From Panicum virgatum (taxonomy: Eukaryota > Streptophyta > Magnoliopsida > Poales > Poaceae): DNA of 64,000 nucleotides. The notes beneath the pieces were generated by a model. The model was not told where the DNA came from, did not search any database, and saw only the letters and a list, made by a program, of their open reading frames with translations. Each line of letters opens with the position of its first letter. Position 1 is the first letter of the stretch. Shown one piece after another: positions 31,451 through 41,289 of the stretch. The DNA is taken from assembly GCF_016808335.1 (NCBI RefSeq), contig NC_053141.1, positions 7,368,797 through 7,432,796 of the forward strand. Reading direction: 5' to 3'. The position numbers and the translations under genes were made by a program.

Positions 31451-32002
31451 CACTACTTAGAAAACGGGCCATCAGTCCTGGCAAAAGGTACCAGCTGCTA
31501 TTGCAGCCGGTACCGATGGTACCCATCGGTACCGGCTGCAACAGCAGTTGGTACCTTTAGCCATTGACGATCTAGTGGAGGGAAATTGGCACCGGGTGGT
31601 AGTACCAACCGGTTCCAATGCGTCACCATAGGAACCGGTCTGAACCACCACCCGGTACCAAATGAAGGCGGCGCTAAAGGCACCGGTTTATAGGAATAAC
31701 CGGTTCCTATGGAAATGAAACGTGGCAGCTGCCAGGAGCTCGGGCCTAAGACACCGGTTGGTGCCTTGACCCGGTTCTATTGAATTAATTTTAGCACCGG
31801 CTCATTGAAATCAACCGGTGCCTTTGGCCCGAGCCTATAAATACCCCAGCCCCTGCCCCTCTCAAGCTGCCGTGAACTCACTGTTCAAGGCAGCTGAGTG
31901 GGGTGAGGGGAGATGATTTTTTGCTTTTTTTTTGAAAAAAGATTTGTTATTTTTTTTATAACTTAGTAATTATTTTTAGAAACAGTTATTACTCACTGTT
32001 CA
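31451..32002. mobile_element. CACTA transposon end at the duplication junction
   Basis: Starts CACTACTTAGAAAACGGGCC at 31451, the En/Spm-type terminus, followed by subterminal ACCGGTT/GGTACC repeats in both orientations (31485-31825). No matching right end is found before copy 2 sequence begins at about 32003, so only one end is present. The element thus spans the join between the two 30 kb units. TATAAATA occurs at 31836. Confidence 0.7.
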
Positions 32003-32946
32003 GTAAAGTAATGATCCATGTGCAGCGAATGTATCGCGCCCGGTGCAAGAGGAGGTGCCCACCTCCGCACATAAAGTTACTACATGCTTGCCATTTTCCA
32101 AATGTGATGTCTGCTGGCGTGAGTTGTAGTTTTTTTTTTATCAGTGGTTAGCCATGATTGAGTCCTTGAGCTAGGAGTCTAGGACATGTTATGTGTTATG
32201 CCACATTTCGCCTTATGCTAGGCAAATGGTGTAAAATTTTGTTTATCATGCGGGCCGTTAGGGGCCCAATGAAATGAATCGGGTGGGGGATTCTCTCCCC
32301 TCCGGTTGACCCTAAAAAAAACTTTTATGCTTATTTGTTGTGAAACTATGTATATGTCGATGATTCTACATACATATTGATGATCAAAGTTTCAAATGTT
32401 TCTTTATCTCTCTCTTTCTTTTATCTCTCAAGAAATTAAGTTCCAGAGAGTTTGTTCTCTTTAAATGTCATATATTTTTTCTGATTTAAGGATTAACATG
32501 GCTCCTTTTAAAAAAATATTTATTGGCAATGTAACATCTAAACTACTAAAAAAACGTGTCATTTTCTCTAGCACAAAAAATGAGAGAAACATTCGTATCA
32601 GTTCGCTGCAAGTTGACTCGTTGACTAGCTAAGCAGTATATAGTATATGTTATTTGTCATTTTGTTCCCGAGAAATGAAAATCTGCACTATTCATTGATA
32701 TGAATATAATAATTATACTACGTCATATGGTTTTATTTTATAATTTATCAGATTAGTTGACCTGCTGACTTTGACAACAACTTAATTTAGGTGCCTGTCG
32801 ATCTGTATGAGCATGATTGGACTTGGACGTCTATGAAGAGAAGACTAATCCTCAGCCGGGCCCTGGATCTGACGCAACTCCTAAAAAAATATGAATCCTC
32901 TGTTCAAGGATAGCCTCAGTTTTGAACGAAACGCACGCGGCAGAAG
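32003..32946. other. Distal upstream region of A2, non-coding
   Basis: Near-identical to 2111-3005. No gene. Confidence 0.5.
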
Positions 32947-33093
32947 CTTGACTTGACCTAATAGTACAACCAAAAGAGCTACGTACAATTTCTATGTGCC
33001 TGAAAAGTCTAACTGCGATGAGGTCAAAGCCAAACTCCGTACGCGTGTGTGCATCCCCAGCCTCCACTTGGAATCTTTGATTCATTTATAAGT
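32947..33093 (+). promoter_or_regulatory. A2 promoter
   Basis: CTTGACTTGACCT at 32947-32959, the ACGT core and TTTCTATGTG as in A1; TATAAGTAG from 33087. Confidence 0.65.
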
Positions 33094-33281
33094 AGAGCTC
33101 CAGCAGCAAAGCATCCACACACCACCGAATCACCGATCGAGCCATCAAGCACGAGAAATCACAGTGCTTGATCGACCGATCAAACTGCGATCGGCATCTG
33201 AAAAACATCAAGAACTCACCGGCCAGTCCCTGATTCTTGAATCGAACCAAGCTCGAGAGCCTCATCTCGATTGCCACGGCC

Positions 33282-33764
33282 ATGGCGTCAGCGTCTACCT
33301 CGCCTTCCCTCTCGGGGCAGGTCCTGCTGCAGGTGCCGTCGCCCCGCGAGGGCCGGCTGGGCGCCACGCGCCAACGTTCTTCTTCGCACTCCATGGCAGT
33401 GGGGGCTTCGCGTGGCCATCCGCCAGCGCAAGGCGGCGGCGGCGGTGGCGGGCATGTTCATGTCGTCACGCCGAAGGCGGCGGCGCTCAAGGCAGTGGGA
33501 GGACCAACGCTGCTTCGACATCTGCCGGCGGAAGGCACCGGCGGCGGTGGCGGGAAAGTTCATGCCGCGCCGACATGGACGCTCATGGCCACGGCTGGAC
33601 GATCAACGCTGCATGGTCATCGGCCGGCAGAAGGCGGCGGCGGCGCCGGCGGAAAAATTCATGTGGCGCCGACATGGACGCTCTTGGCAGTTGGAAGAAC
33701 AATGCCGCCTGATCATCCTCCGGCGGAAGGCGGCGGTGGAAAAATTCATGCCATTGTTTCATGA
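33282..33764 (+). CDS. Multi-Pep PROPEP-like precursor A2, 160 aa
   Basis: Copy 2 ortholog of A1 with the same four-unit architecture (units start at residues 46, 80, 113 and 145). It has about ten residue differences: VLLQVP for ILLQLP, one extra Gly in the first glycine run, VVTPKAA for DTLKAA, GRSTLHG for GQSTPHG, RTMPPD for RTTPPD, and HAIVS for HVIVS at the end. Changes fall mostly between the repeat cores, while the HxPAEG-Gly-K-(V/I)-H cores of units 2-4 are unchanged, which hints at constraint on the repeats. The start is the first ATG after the TATA box. As for A1, the family assignment is less certain than for B. Confidence 0.65.
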   Translation: MASASTSPSLSGQVLLQVPSPREGRLGATRQRSSSHSMAVGASRGHPPAQGGGGGGGHVHVVTPKAAALKAVGGPTLLRHLPAEGTGGGGGKVHAAPTWTLMATAGRSTLHGHRPAEGGGGAGGKIHVAPTWTLLAVGRTMPPDHPPAEGGGGKIHAIVS

Positions 33765-33821
33765 AAGAGAGCTAGGGAAAGTAAGAGAAACAAACCATTG
33801 TTTCCATGGAGGAACGGTTTA

Positions 33822-34911
33822 AACTTTGTAATTTTACCCCTGTAACTTTGAAATGAACGAGCCGTTTACCCCTGATTTGTAACCTGATTTGTAACGTCGT
33901 TAGATTTGCTCGGATTAAATAGGAGGAAAAAATGAAAAAAAAGAAAAAAATACATATGGAAAAGACAATATCTTCTTTCACCTCCCCTGAATTGGAGCAG
34001 GCGGCGGCGGCGGTTTGGAGGGCAGGCCACGGTGGCACCCCAGGCACGGCCGTCGCGCCCCTCTGCCCCTCTCCAGGCGCCGTCGCGGCTTCCCCTCTCC
34101 GTCCCCCTGCTCACCTTCCACTCCCCGTGGCTAGGTGTCGGTGCGGACCCGCGGCCCGCCCTCCGGCGCGGCGGCGCCCAGGCGCGCGCCCGGCCCGCGG
34201 CAGTGCCCCTCCAGCGAGCGGCCCACAGCACAGGTGAGCCGCGGCTCTCCCGTGCGCTGGCCCCTTGCCCAAACCCTAGCCTTCACATCTCCTCATCTCC
34301 ATTGTCGCCGCCGCCTGGAGCTCCGTCGCCGCCGCGATTTGTCGCCTGCGGTGAGTCATCGCTCGATTCCTCGTGTGGGGAGCTTCTCCCCCCTCCCCTT
34401 GGCCGATTCCTCCCCTTAACCGACCTCCTCCCTTGTTGTGCAGGAGCCCCCGCGAGCCCCTCCCGCCGGCGTCGCCTGCCTTCGCCGCGCGCGTCGTCCG
34501 CCGCTATTCCTCGCCGTCCGCCGTCATGGTGAGCTTTGTCTCGCCCTGGAACACGTCGTGCGCGCGCCTCCCTCCCTGCTCCAACCTCGCGGGGCCGCGC
34601 CGCTGTTCGCCGCGCCGTCGCCGCCACGTCGCGCGTCGCGCGCGGGACCGCGCCGTGGGTGCGTCCTCGCCCTGGGTCAAGGCAGCGCGCTGACCCCCTG
34701 GGGCCACATGTCAGTGAAGGTAGAGAGAGGGAAGTAGCAAGGGTAGACTTGTCCTTTTGTATAAAAGTTAACACCATTAGGTATACTTAACAGACGAGGG
34801 GTAGACTCTCCTTTCGTTTTGGAAAAAGTGAGGGTAAAAATGCAAAGTTAAAAAAATTGGGGTAAAATTACTATTAAAGCTAAAAACGAGGGTAGAAACA
34901 CCAAAGCCCCT
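33822..34911. mobile_element. Pack-MULE-like element downstream of A2
   Basis: Copy of 3870-4925 with a slightly longer core. The captured 5' gene region keeps the telo-box (about 34270), a GGTGAGT donor near 34350, the TGTGCAG acceptor near 34442 and ATG|GTGAGC at 34525. The right end is ccaaagcccc at about 34911. Confidence 0.6.
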
Positions 34912-36527
34912 ATCATGAAAATCAGAATTCCATCTTCCCGTGCACAAATTAATTAACGATTTGTGAAATTACTAGGAGACAATAACCGGTGTTCTCTCAA
35001 TGTTACATGTCATTACACAAGTCTGTCGTTGGTTTTATAGGTGGTAAAAGGCCTTATAAATTTTAATATAAGAGCGGGGCTTTTGTCTAATATAATTTTA
35101 AGGTAAAAATATATAAGAGTCTAGTTGGATTATGAAGAGAGCATCAGGGCATTTACACTTTTATCTGTAAGTCAGCACTCACCACTCACCACTATAACGG
35201 GTTGCTATTTTTTTTTGTTTATATGCAAGAAAATACTCTACTCTGGCAAGAATTAAAGGACATAATTATTCTACGCGGGTACCAAGCAAAGAGAGTTGTC
35301 TTGCATCGGCTGCATCAATCGTATACAAATGAACAGAAGCCAAGTCAGTCAAACTTTCCTAGCTATACAGAGGTATATATGCTTGGTTTGAAGCTTGATA
35401 AAACTGTCGCCTCCTGGAGATATTTTCAGATCCATACATTTTCAAATGGGCAAGCAGTCTGAAAATGGCGGATTTATATATGTTGTGCTGATGACGTAAT
35501 ACCACTACCACGAAAACGGTTTTGAAGGTACGGGTAAAAACCACATGGAAAAAGTCTATATCACCCTTGTTAGACTTCTAGGATAATCGAGCTCAAGATT
35601 AGAACCACACATAGATATAGAATTAGGCTCATACCTTGGTCTTCTGCTCATCCATCACCTTTGTTCTTTCTCTGTGCTTATTCTGCTCATGTTTAGGGCA
35701 CAGAGAAAAGGGTGGAGTGCCCTTCATGTGGTTTTTGTGTTGTGCTGGAATTGGGCAGCTAGGATTTTTTGGGGAGAAGTTCATTAGCTCAAGATTTCCA
35801 TAAGGACTACTCCCCTGTATATATAGTCACAGCACCAAGGGGGACATCTCTTTTGGGGTCTTCTAGGGCTCTCCAATCAAGATCCCAAGTCCAATTTGAA
35901 CTTGTACATTAATAGCTTTAGTCAGCAAATTTTTATCTTAATTAATGATGAGGTCACTGCCGACATGATCAACCGAACAACCCTCTCACCTGTGGGGGTG
36001 GACTATATAATCCGCAACCTATGAAACGGTCTATATTACCCCCTGAACTTTTCAAAATCGGTCAAATTACCCCCTAAAGCAGTTTTGAAAAATCCTAGTA
36101 AATTACAGAAAAATTATAAAATAAAAAATTCAATTGTGTTAGACTCTAAATGACTAGATTTACACAGTGAACATATAATATGGTATGTTTTAGTATATTT
36201 TTTGTTGTAGCTTTAGATCTATACATTTCTTTATAGCTTTATTCGAAACGGTTATCCACTAGGTATCACAGGTGAAAAATTAAACCCGAGATCGAACACG
36301 AAAACTATGGGTGAGAAATTAACCTCGAATTTGAACCCGCTATATCTTAAGCCCACGAATATCCGACCCAAACCCGCGCCGTTGGCATCGATACTGCAGC
36401 TGATGATCGAGTGACTGGATCAACGAACGCGATACATACAGTCATCGAATCTCGTGGTTGACCCGTTCAAAATCCAGCCTGTGGTTTTGTCCTTTTGAGA
36501 AAACGAACTGTGCGAGACACGCACAAG
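34912..36527. other. A2-B2 intergenic DNA
   Basis: Near-identical to 4926-6540, including the half-MITE near 36280-36385. No gene. Confidence 0.45.
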
Positions 36528-36664
36528 CTTGACTTGACCTCGTACGTAAACCATTTCTCTGCGTCTGAACGCTCGTGTGTAAGCGGCACGCGAATGTCAC
36601 GAGCCCAAGTCAAAAGCTGATGCGTCGATGTCGATCTGCAGCTAGCTGCCCGAGACTATAAATA
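36528..36664 (+). promoter_or_regulatory. B2 promoter
   Basis: CTTGACTTGACCT at 36528-36540, then CGTACGTA and TTTCTCTGCGTCTGAA; TATAAATA at 36657-36664. Confidence 0.65.
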
Positions 36665-36760
36665 AGCAGCGAGCCATCACACCATTCACCAGCAGCTCAC
36701 TGCATCGGCTCAGCTAGCAAGGAATAATCCATCCAAGCACAAGCACGAGAAGCCACGGCA

Positions 36761-37084
36761 ATGGCGGCGTATGCGCCTAGGCCCCTCCTTCTCCAACTCC
36801 GGCGCTACGCGTCCCCCCGCCTGGGCGCGCTCCAGCGCCCGTCGCCTTCCGCTGCTCGCTTGTTGAAGCCGAAAGCCGCCGCGGCCGCCGCTCTGCACCA
36901 CGAAGCAGCAGCGGCAGGCCTCCACCTCCACGGCGGCGCCGCTGCGGCGAGTGTGCAGCCGCGCGAGGCGGCGGGCCTGCGGGCGGCGCGGAGAGGCGCT
37001 CGTCGTCCTCCTAAGGGGCACGAAGACCCTGCCAAGAAGAAGCCCAAGGAAGGCGGCGGCGGCAATGGTGGGAAGCACAACTAA
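36761..37084 (+). CDS. PROPEP: Plant elicitor peptide precursor B2, 107 aa
   Basis: Differs from B1 by one residue, Pro82 to Arg (GARRPPKG), in the basic stretch just before the Pep. This adds a potential metacaspase-type Arg site at the position where processing would be expected. The C-terminal KKKPKEGGGGNGGKHN is unchanged and ends the protein. The 5' leader and start context match B1. Same predicted role as B1: a cytosolic precursor of a PEPR ligand. Confidence 0.8.
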   Translation: MAAYAPRPLLLQLRRYASPRLGALQRPSPSAARLLKPKAAAAAALHHEAAAAGLHLHGGAAAASVQPREAAGLRAARRGARRPPKGHEDPAKKKPKEGGGGNGGKHN

Positions 37085-37871
37085 TGTCGGCGCTAGCTTC
37101 TTCTTCAACCTTCCACACTGTACCGTCGTAAAGTAGAGTAGCCATGGAAGAAAGCAAAGCGTCCAACAAATGGAGTTAGATTAGTCGGGACAAAATAAAC
37201 AAAACGTTTGTTAGACACTAGGTGTAACTGCTACATATACTAGGCTACATGTGTGTACCATCAGTGATCAAAAGAAGCTTTATCTGATCTGTAAAATAAT
37301 GCAAGCGTCCTATCATTTTTGTCCTTCGACGTAGCTCAATGCAATCAAGCATTGTGTTTGTCTCTAGAATGGTCCTCCTCATGAAAGCACTTAATTTGAC
37401 GACTAAGTATTGGTAAATGTTTTTTAAAATGTCCGATTCTTAATTTGTGTATGCAAGTCTTATATTTGGAGCTTGCAGCTCGGTGGTTGAGCTGGAGAGC
37501 TGAGAGCGTTAAAAAAAATTATTCCGTGTTAAAAAAAATATTCCACACAAAAAAAAAACATTCAAGTGCGTTCTTGGTTTCAAGATTTTATTGCAAGGAA
37601 TACAGTGGTACAGTCGGATTTTAATTACGATATATGATTTTGAAAATATAACTGTGTGGTACCTTGACTGATAGGTACACATGTGACTCCTAATAGTCCC
37701 CCATTTATCACCCCTACGCTTGATTGCCTCATGCATTCTTACTTATGAAAAGACACGATATTGGCTTGACTGTGTGTACTAGGCAGGCAGATGTGTGGCA
37801 GATCATGAAGATATTTCAGTCACCTAATAAAATTGATCAAAATTTCAGTCACGTGATCAATAGCACGGTTA

Positions 37872-38215
37872 GGCCTTGTTTGGTTATATGCGATTTATTC
37901 CGGGCAGGGAATAATAGGTATAACCAGAAACTCATAATAGGTATAATACGTGATCAGGATTTATTCCGGACCGAAAACTAATTGCAATAAAATAGACTCA
38001 TGCTAAATACAACAAAAAACCGGAAATCAATCCATGAGTCGAGGGGTGTGAAATCAATCCCGATCTCTTATTGTATATATTATGAGTCTATTTTGTTGCA
38101 ATTCGTTTCTTGTCCGGAATAAATCTAGATCTCTTGTTCGTTGTACCTATCATGAGTCTCTTGGTATACCTATTATTTCCGGCCCGGAATGAATCCAATA
38201 TAATCGAACAAGGCC
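37872..38215. mobile_element. Tourist-like MITE, copy 2
   Basis: GGCCTTGTTTGGTTATA ... TATAATCGAACAAGGCC with TTA duplicated on both sides. Counterpart of 7880-8225. Confidence 0.78.
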
Positions 38216-39381
38216 TTATTCTTCTGACCTAGTCAAGCTACTGACAAATAATTCATGCCATCTATGCAAAGTTCACCATCCAGAGTGGTTCCTCTGCGTA
38301 GACCCGGACCTGAATATGACAACTCAATTATTCCTCGGAGTGGTTGCATTTGCATGACTGCAAGCTAGGAGTCATCTCTGAAGTCTGAACCCAGTCCTGA
38401 GTTGAGGTCAATGTATATGCATGTTTGCCATTCCACAACGACTGCCTCTGACCGTCTGAAACTTCAATTATTCGGCCACCCAAGCAATGAATCGAACAAC
38501 CTCAGGGAACATAGATTTTGCCAGCTTGATCTCGGAATAGATGCATGACTGAGGGAGTGGTTCATCAAAGAATTGAAGTTGCAATTGGATGTCGACTATA
38601 ACTTTTAATCAGATACATAGATCATATTGCAAGTTCAGTTAGATTTTAGTTAAAAAAATTAATAGACATATATAGTTTCAGTGGGACTGTCCAAAACAAC
38701 AAAGAGTTGCAACTAGGTGGAGCAATATAATTTTCACTACACTTCATGTGTATGCAAAATCACAAGGGGTGTTTCCTAGTACGTATGAGTTAGCAACCAC
38801 TGTCCCTACATGAAGAACCGCGGCGTCGACGTCGTTGATTATTAGAGCTGACGACAGCGTATATAGTTTGCTAATCTGATCTGTAGCTGTCAAGGCTTAT
38901 GACGCGCATGATTGGACAAGTTGTTACGATGATGACTTGTAGTCCTTCAGTGAGGTCGGTCAACATGAATCGGTAAACACGTATTAGGTGGGGAAAACAG
39001 GAAGACTTAATCAAGTCCACACCGAGACCGAGTTCAGCTGTGCAGAGCACAGAGATCATACCGATGCTCTTTACTGTCTGAACGTTGTGCTAGGTACAGT
39101 AATTCATATTGGTAAACAAACGTAAATGTAGTGACGATAGGTGTTGGTGTGTAAAAAGTTGTTCATCAAGCTAGGAAGTAGTATTCACTACTATAGAACA
39201 CACCTCCTTCTTGCCGGGTCCTAACATCTCGTCTGTACGGTCAGATTAGTATGAGGTCACGGGTGTCCTTGATGACGATGAGATGGAACAAAATTTTATG
39301 AGTAGTAAATTCCAAAAAGCAAAACACTAATAATACTCGTAAATGCTCACCTGGAGTAGCTTTCAGCCAAGACACGTAAAG
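38216..39381. other. Distal C2 promoter region, non-coding
   Basis: Counterpart of 8226-9125. It retains about 250 bp (38370-38650) missing from copy 1. Part of this (ctctgaagtctgaacccagtcctgagttgaggtcaatgtatatgc) is also found upstream of C1' and C2', so copy 1 suffered the deletion. Confidence 0.5.
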
Positions 39382-39557
39382 CTGACTTGACCTTGTACAA
39401 TACTCCAGTACGTAGAGCCAACAATTTAATTTCTATTTGTGTCGTCTGAAGTCTGAACACAACGTACTAATTGGGAGCGATCAAGTTAAACAAAAGCACA
39501 CTACTGACCAGCTAAGACACTCTCCCTGCTGCTGCCATCCATCGACAGATTATAAGT
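39382..39557 (+). promoter_or_regulatory. C2 promoter
   Basis: CTGACTTGACCTTG at 39382, then the TACGTA core; TATAAGTAG from 39551. I see no difference from the C1 promoter. Confidence 0.6.
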
Positions 39558-39683
39558 AGAGCTCGACCAGTATCTGAAAGTTCATCAGCAGAGATCGATC
39601 CATCGATCACACAGTTACGTTCACAGAAGAAGCCAGCTAGCTTGTCGATATCCAGGCAAGCAAGAACGCCCCCAGCCACGGCC

Positions 39684-40118
39684 ATGGCGTCATCGTTGCC
39701 ATCGCCCTCACTCCCGCGCAAGCTGCAGCCGAAGCCCGTCGCCGTCTCGGCCACGGTCGGCGCCGCTGCTGCCACCGCGGCGTACTACCAGGACCCTGCA
39801 GGAGGAAGGCACGGCGATGGCATCGCCACTGACGGCGACGCTGCTGCGCTTGTGCCAAGTGGGTCCAACGCCGGCCGCATGCTGCTGGTGGCGGAGAGGA
39901 GTGGCTCTCCGGCGGCGAAGGGGCGACCCGGCGACTTGACGGCGGAAATGGGTGCTCGTGGACGCAGTGCCGAGCCAGCGTTGGTGACCAGCATGGCAAA
40001 GAAGAAGACGCCCAAAGAAGGCAAGGGCGGCAGCGGTGGTGACCACAATGTGGTTAGCTCTCTTGCAGCTGCTGGTGCAGTGGTCCTGCTCCATGCCAGG
40101 AGATGGCTGGTGAAGTGA
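39684..40118 (+). CDS. PROPEP: PROPEP C2 with hydrophobic tail, 144 aa
   Basis: Predicted protein identical to C1, including the shortened N-terminus, the Pep motif KEGKGGSGGDHN (111-122) and the tail ending RRWLVK. The surrounding DNA from about 39231 to 41758 also appears identical to copy 1, while neighbouring A, B and D genes differ. This suggests recent conversion or selection for sameness. The polyadenylation signal is at 40214-40219. Same predicted role and caveats as C1. Confidence 0.75.
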   Translation: MASSLPSPSLPRKLQPKPVAVSATVGAAAATAAYYQDPAGGRHGDGIATDGDAAALVPSGSNAGRMLLVAERSGSPAAKGRPGDLTAEMGARGRSAEPALVTSMAKKKTPKEGKGGSGGDHNVVSSLAAAGAVVLLHARRWLVK

Positions 40119-40778
40119 GGAACCCGGCTATCGCCTGGCACCATGGTCCGCCGGCGGCAGAACGCGCCGCCGGCCGTGGCGCACCTGATGTTTGATTGTA
40201 TCTTGATGTCCAAAATAAAATGATTATTAGGTATTGCCAAAGTACTTTTCGTGATGAATACATTTTTTTCTGATGAAATACATGATGAATATATGAGGCA
40301 TCACTTCTATATATTGCTACTGATGGTCAAAGCTTCGATGTTTGTCTTTCTTTCTTTTCTCTCTCATTCTCTCAAGTAGGAGTAATTCATAAGTTTCAGA
40401 ATATGTTCTCTATGAATATTGCTAGCAAATACGCCCATGCGTTTAGCAGGGTTTGGTTCATATTCATACGTTATATCACAATACGATCCTAATTACAAGA
40501 TTGTCTATTTTAGTTTTTCTACATCATAAAAAATTGAGGAAGCTAAGTTTCTAAAACTTCCAAGGCCTTTAACATACTCATTTTTTTTTCTGATTCGGCT
40601 TAGTTTAATATGGGGTATGATGGTCTGCACCTAGTGTTGAGATGATCCACATGTCCCTGTTTAATAAGAGTGAAATGATTGTGGACAGAAAAAGAGAGAG
40701 AATTAGAGAAGTCATGACTTGTATAATTCTCTTTATGGTTAAAACTTATTTAGTCTAAATATCGTTACAATATTGAAG

Positions 40779-41058
40779 TGTGATATCCCGACCCAGAGCT
40801 TAATAAGATTAATAGGATACTCATACCAATAAGTTGCAACTTCTTTTCCAGAAGTCGATCTCTAAAGAACTCTGAGGTTAAGCGTGCATGGCCCGGAGAA
40901 ATTTGGGGATGGGTGACCGACCGGGAAGTTCTTCCCAGGTGCGCACGAGTGAGGACAAAGTATACAGAAAAGACTGGTGTTGGCCTGTGAGGGCAGTCTA
41001 TGTCCTAGAAAGCTGCCAGATGTAAGCGGGCCCGGCCTCGGGGAGGCAGGAAGTTTCA
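40779..41058 (+). mobile_element. Cassandra solo LTR, copy 2
   Basis: Counterpart of 10523-10802 with the same TGAAG duplication (40774-40778 and 41059-41063) and 5S rRNA-like core. It inserted before the 30 kb duplication. Confidence 0.85.
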
Positions 41059-41289
41059 TGAAGTAACAAGAGCTTTGTTTTGTTTAAATAAATCAGACAG
41101 CATAATTCTTTATTTGAGTATGGGTATAACTCTTGGTGATGTAAATATGGTCAAAATAGAACTATATAGAGAACTTTGGAGCCATTTAGCTAATTAAAAC
41201 AGAAGAGAAGAATATAATTTGAAGTGAATTGGAAATTAAATCATAAAATATGAAAAATATGTATTTGTCGGGAACGTAACATCTAATAA

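Noticed and set aside
30956..31560. Several 100-170 codon frames on both strands
   Set aside because: They are open in nearly all six frames because of GC-rich Pack-MULE core sequence. They are cut by the CACTA junction in copy 1 and have no domain.
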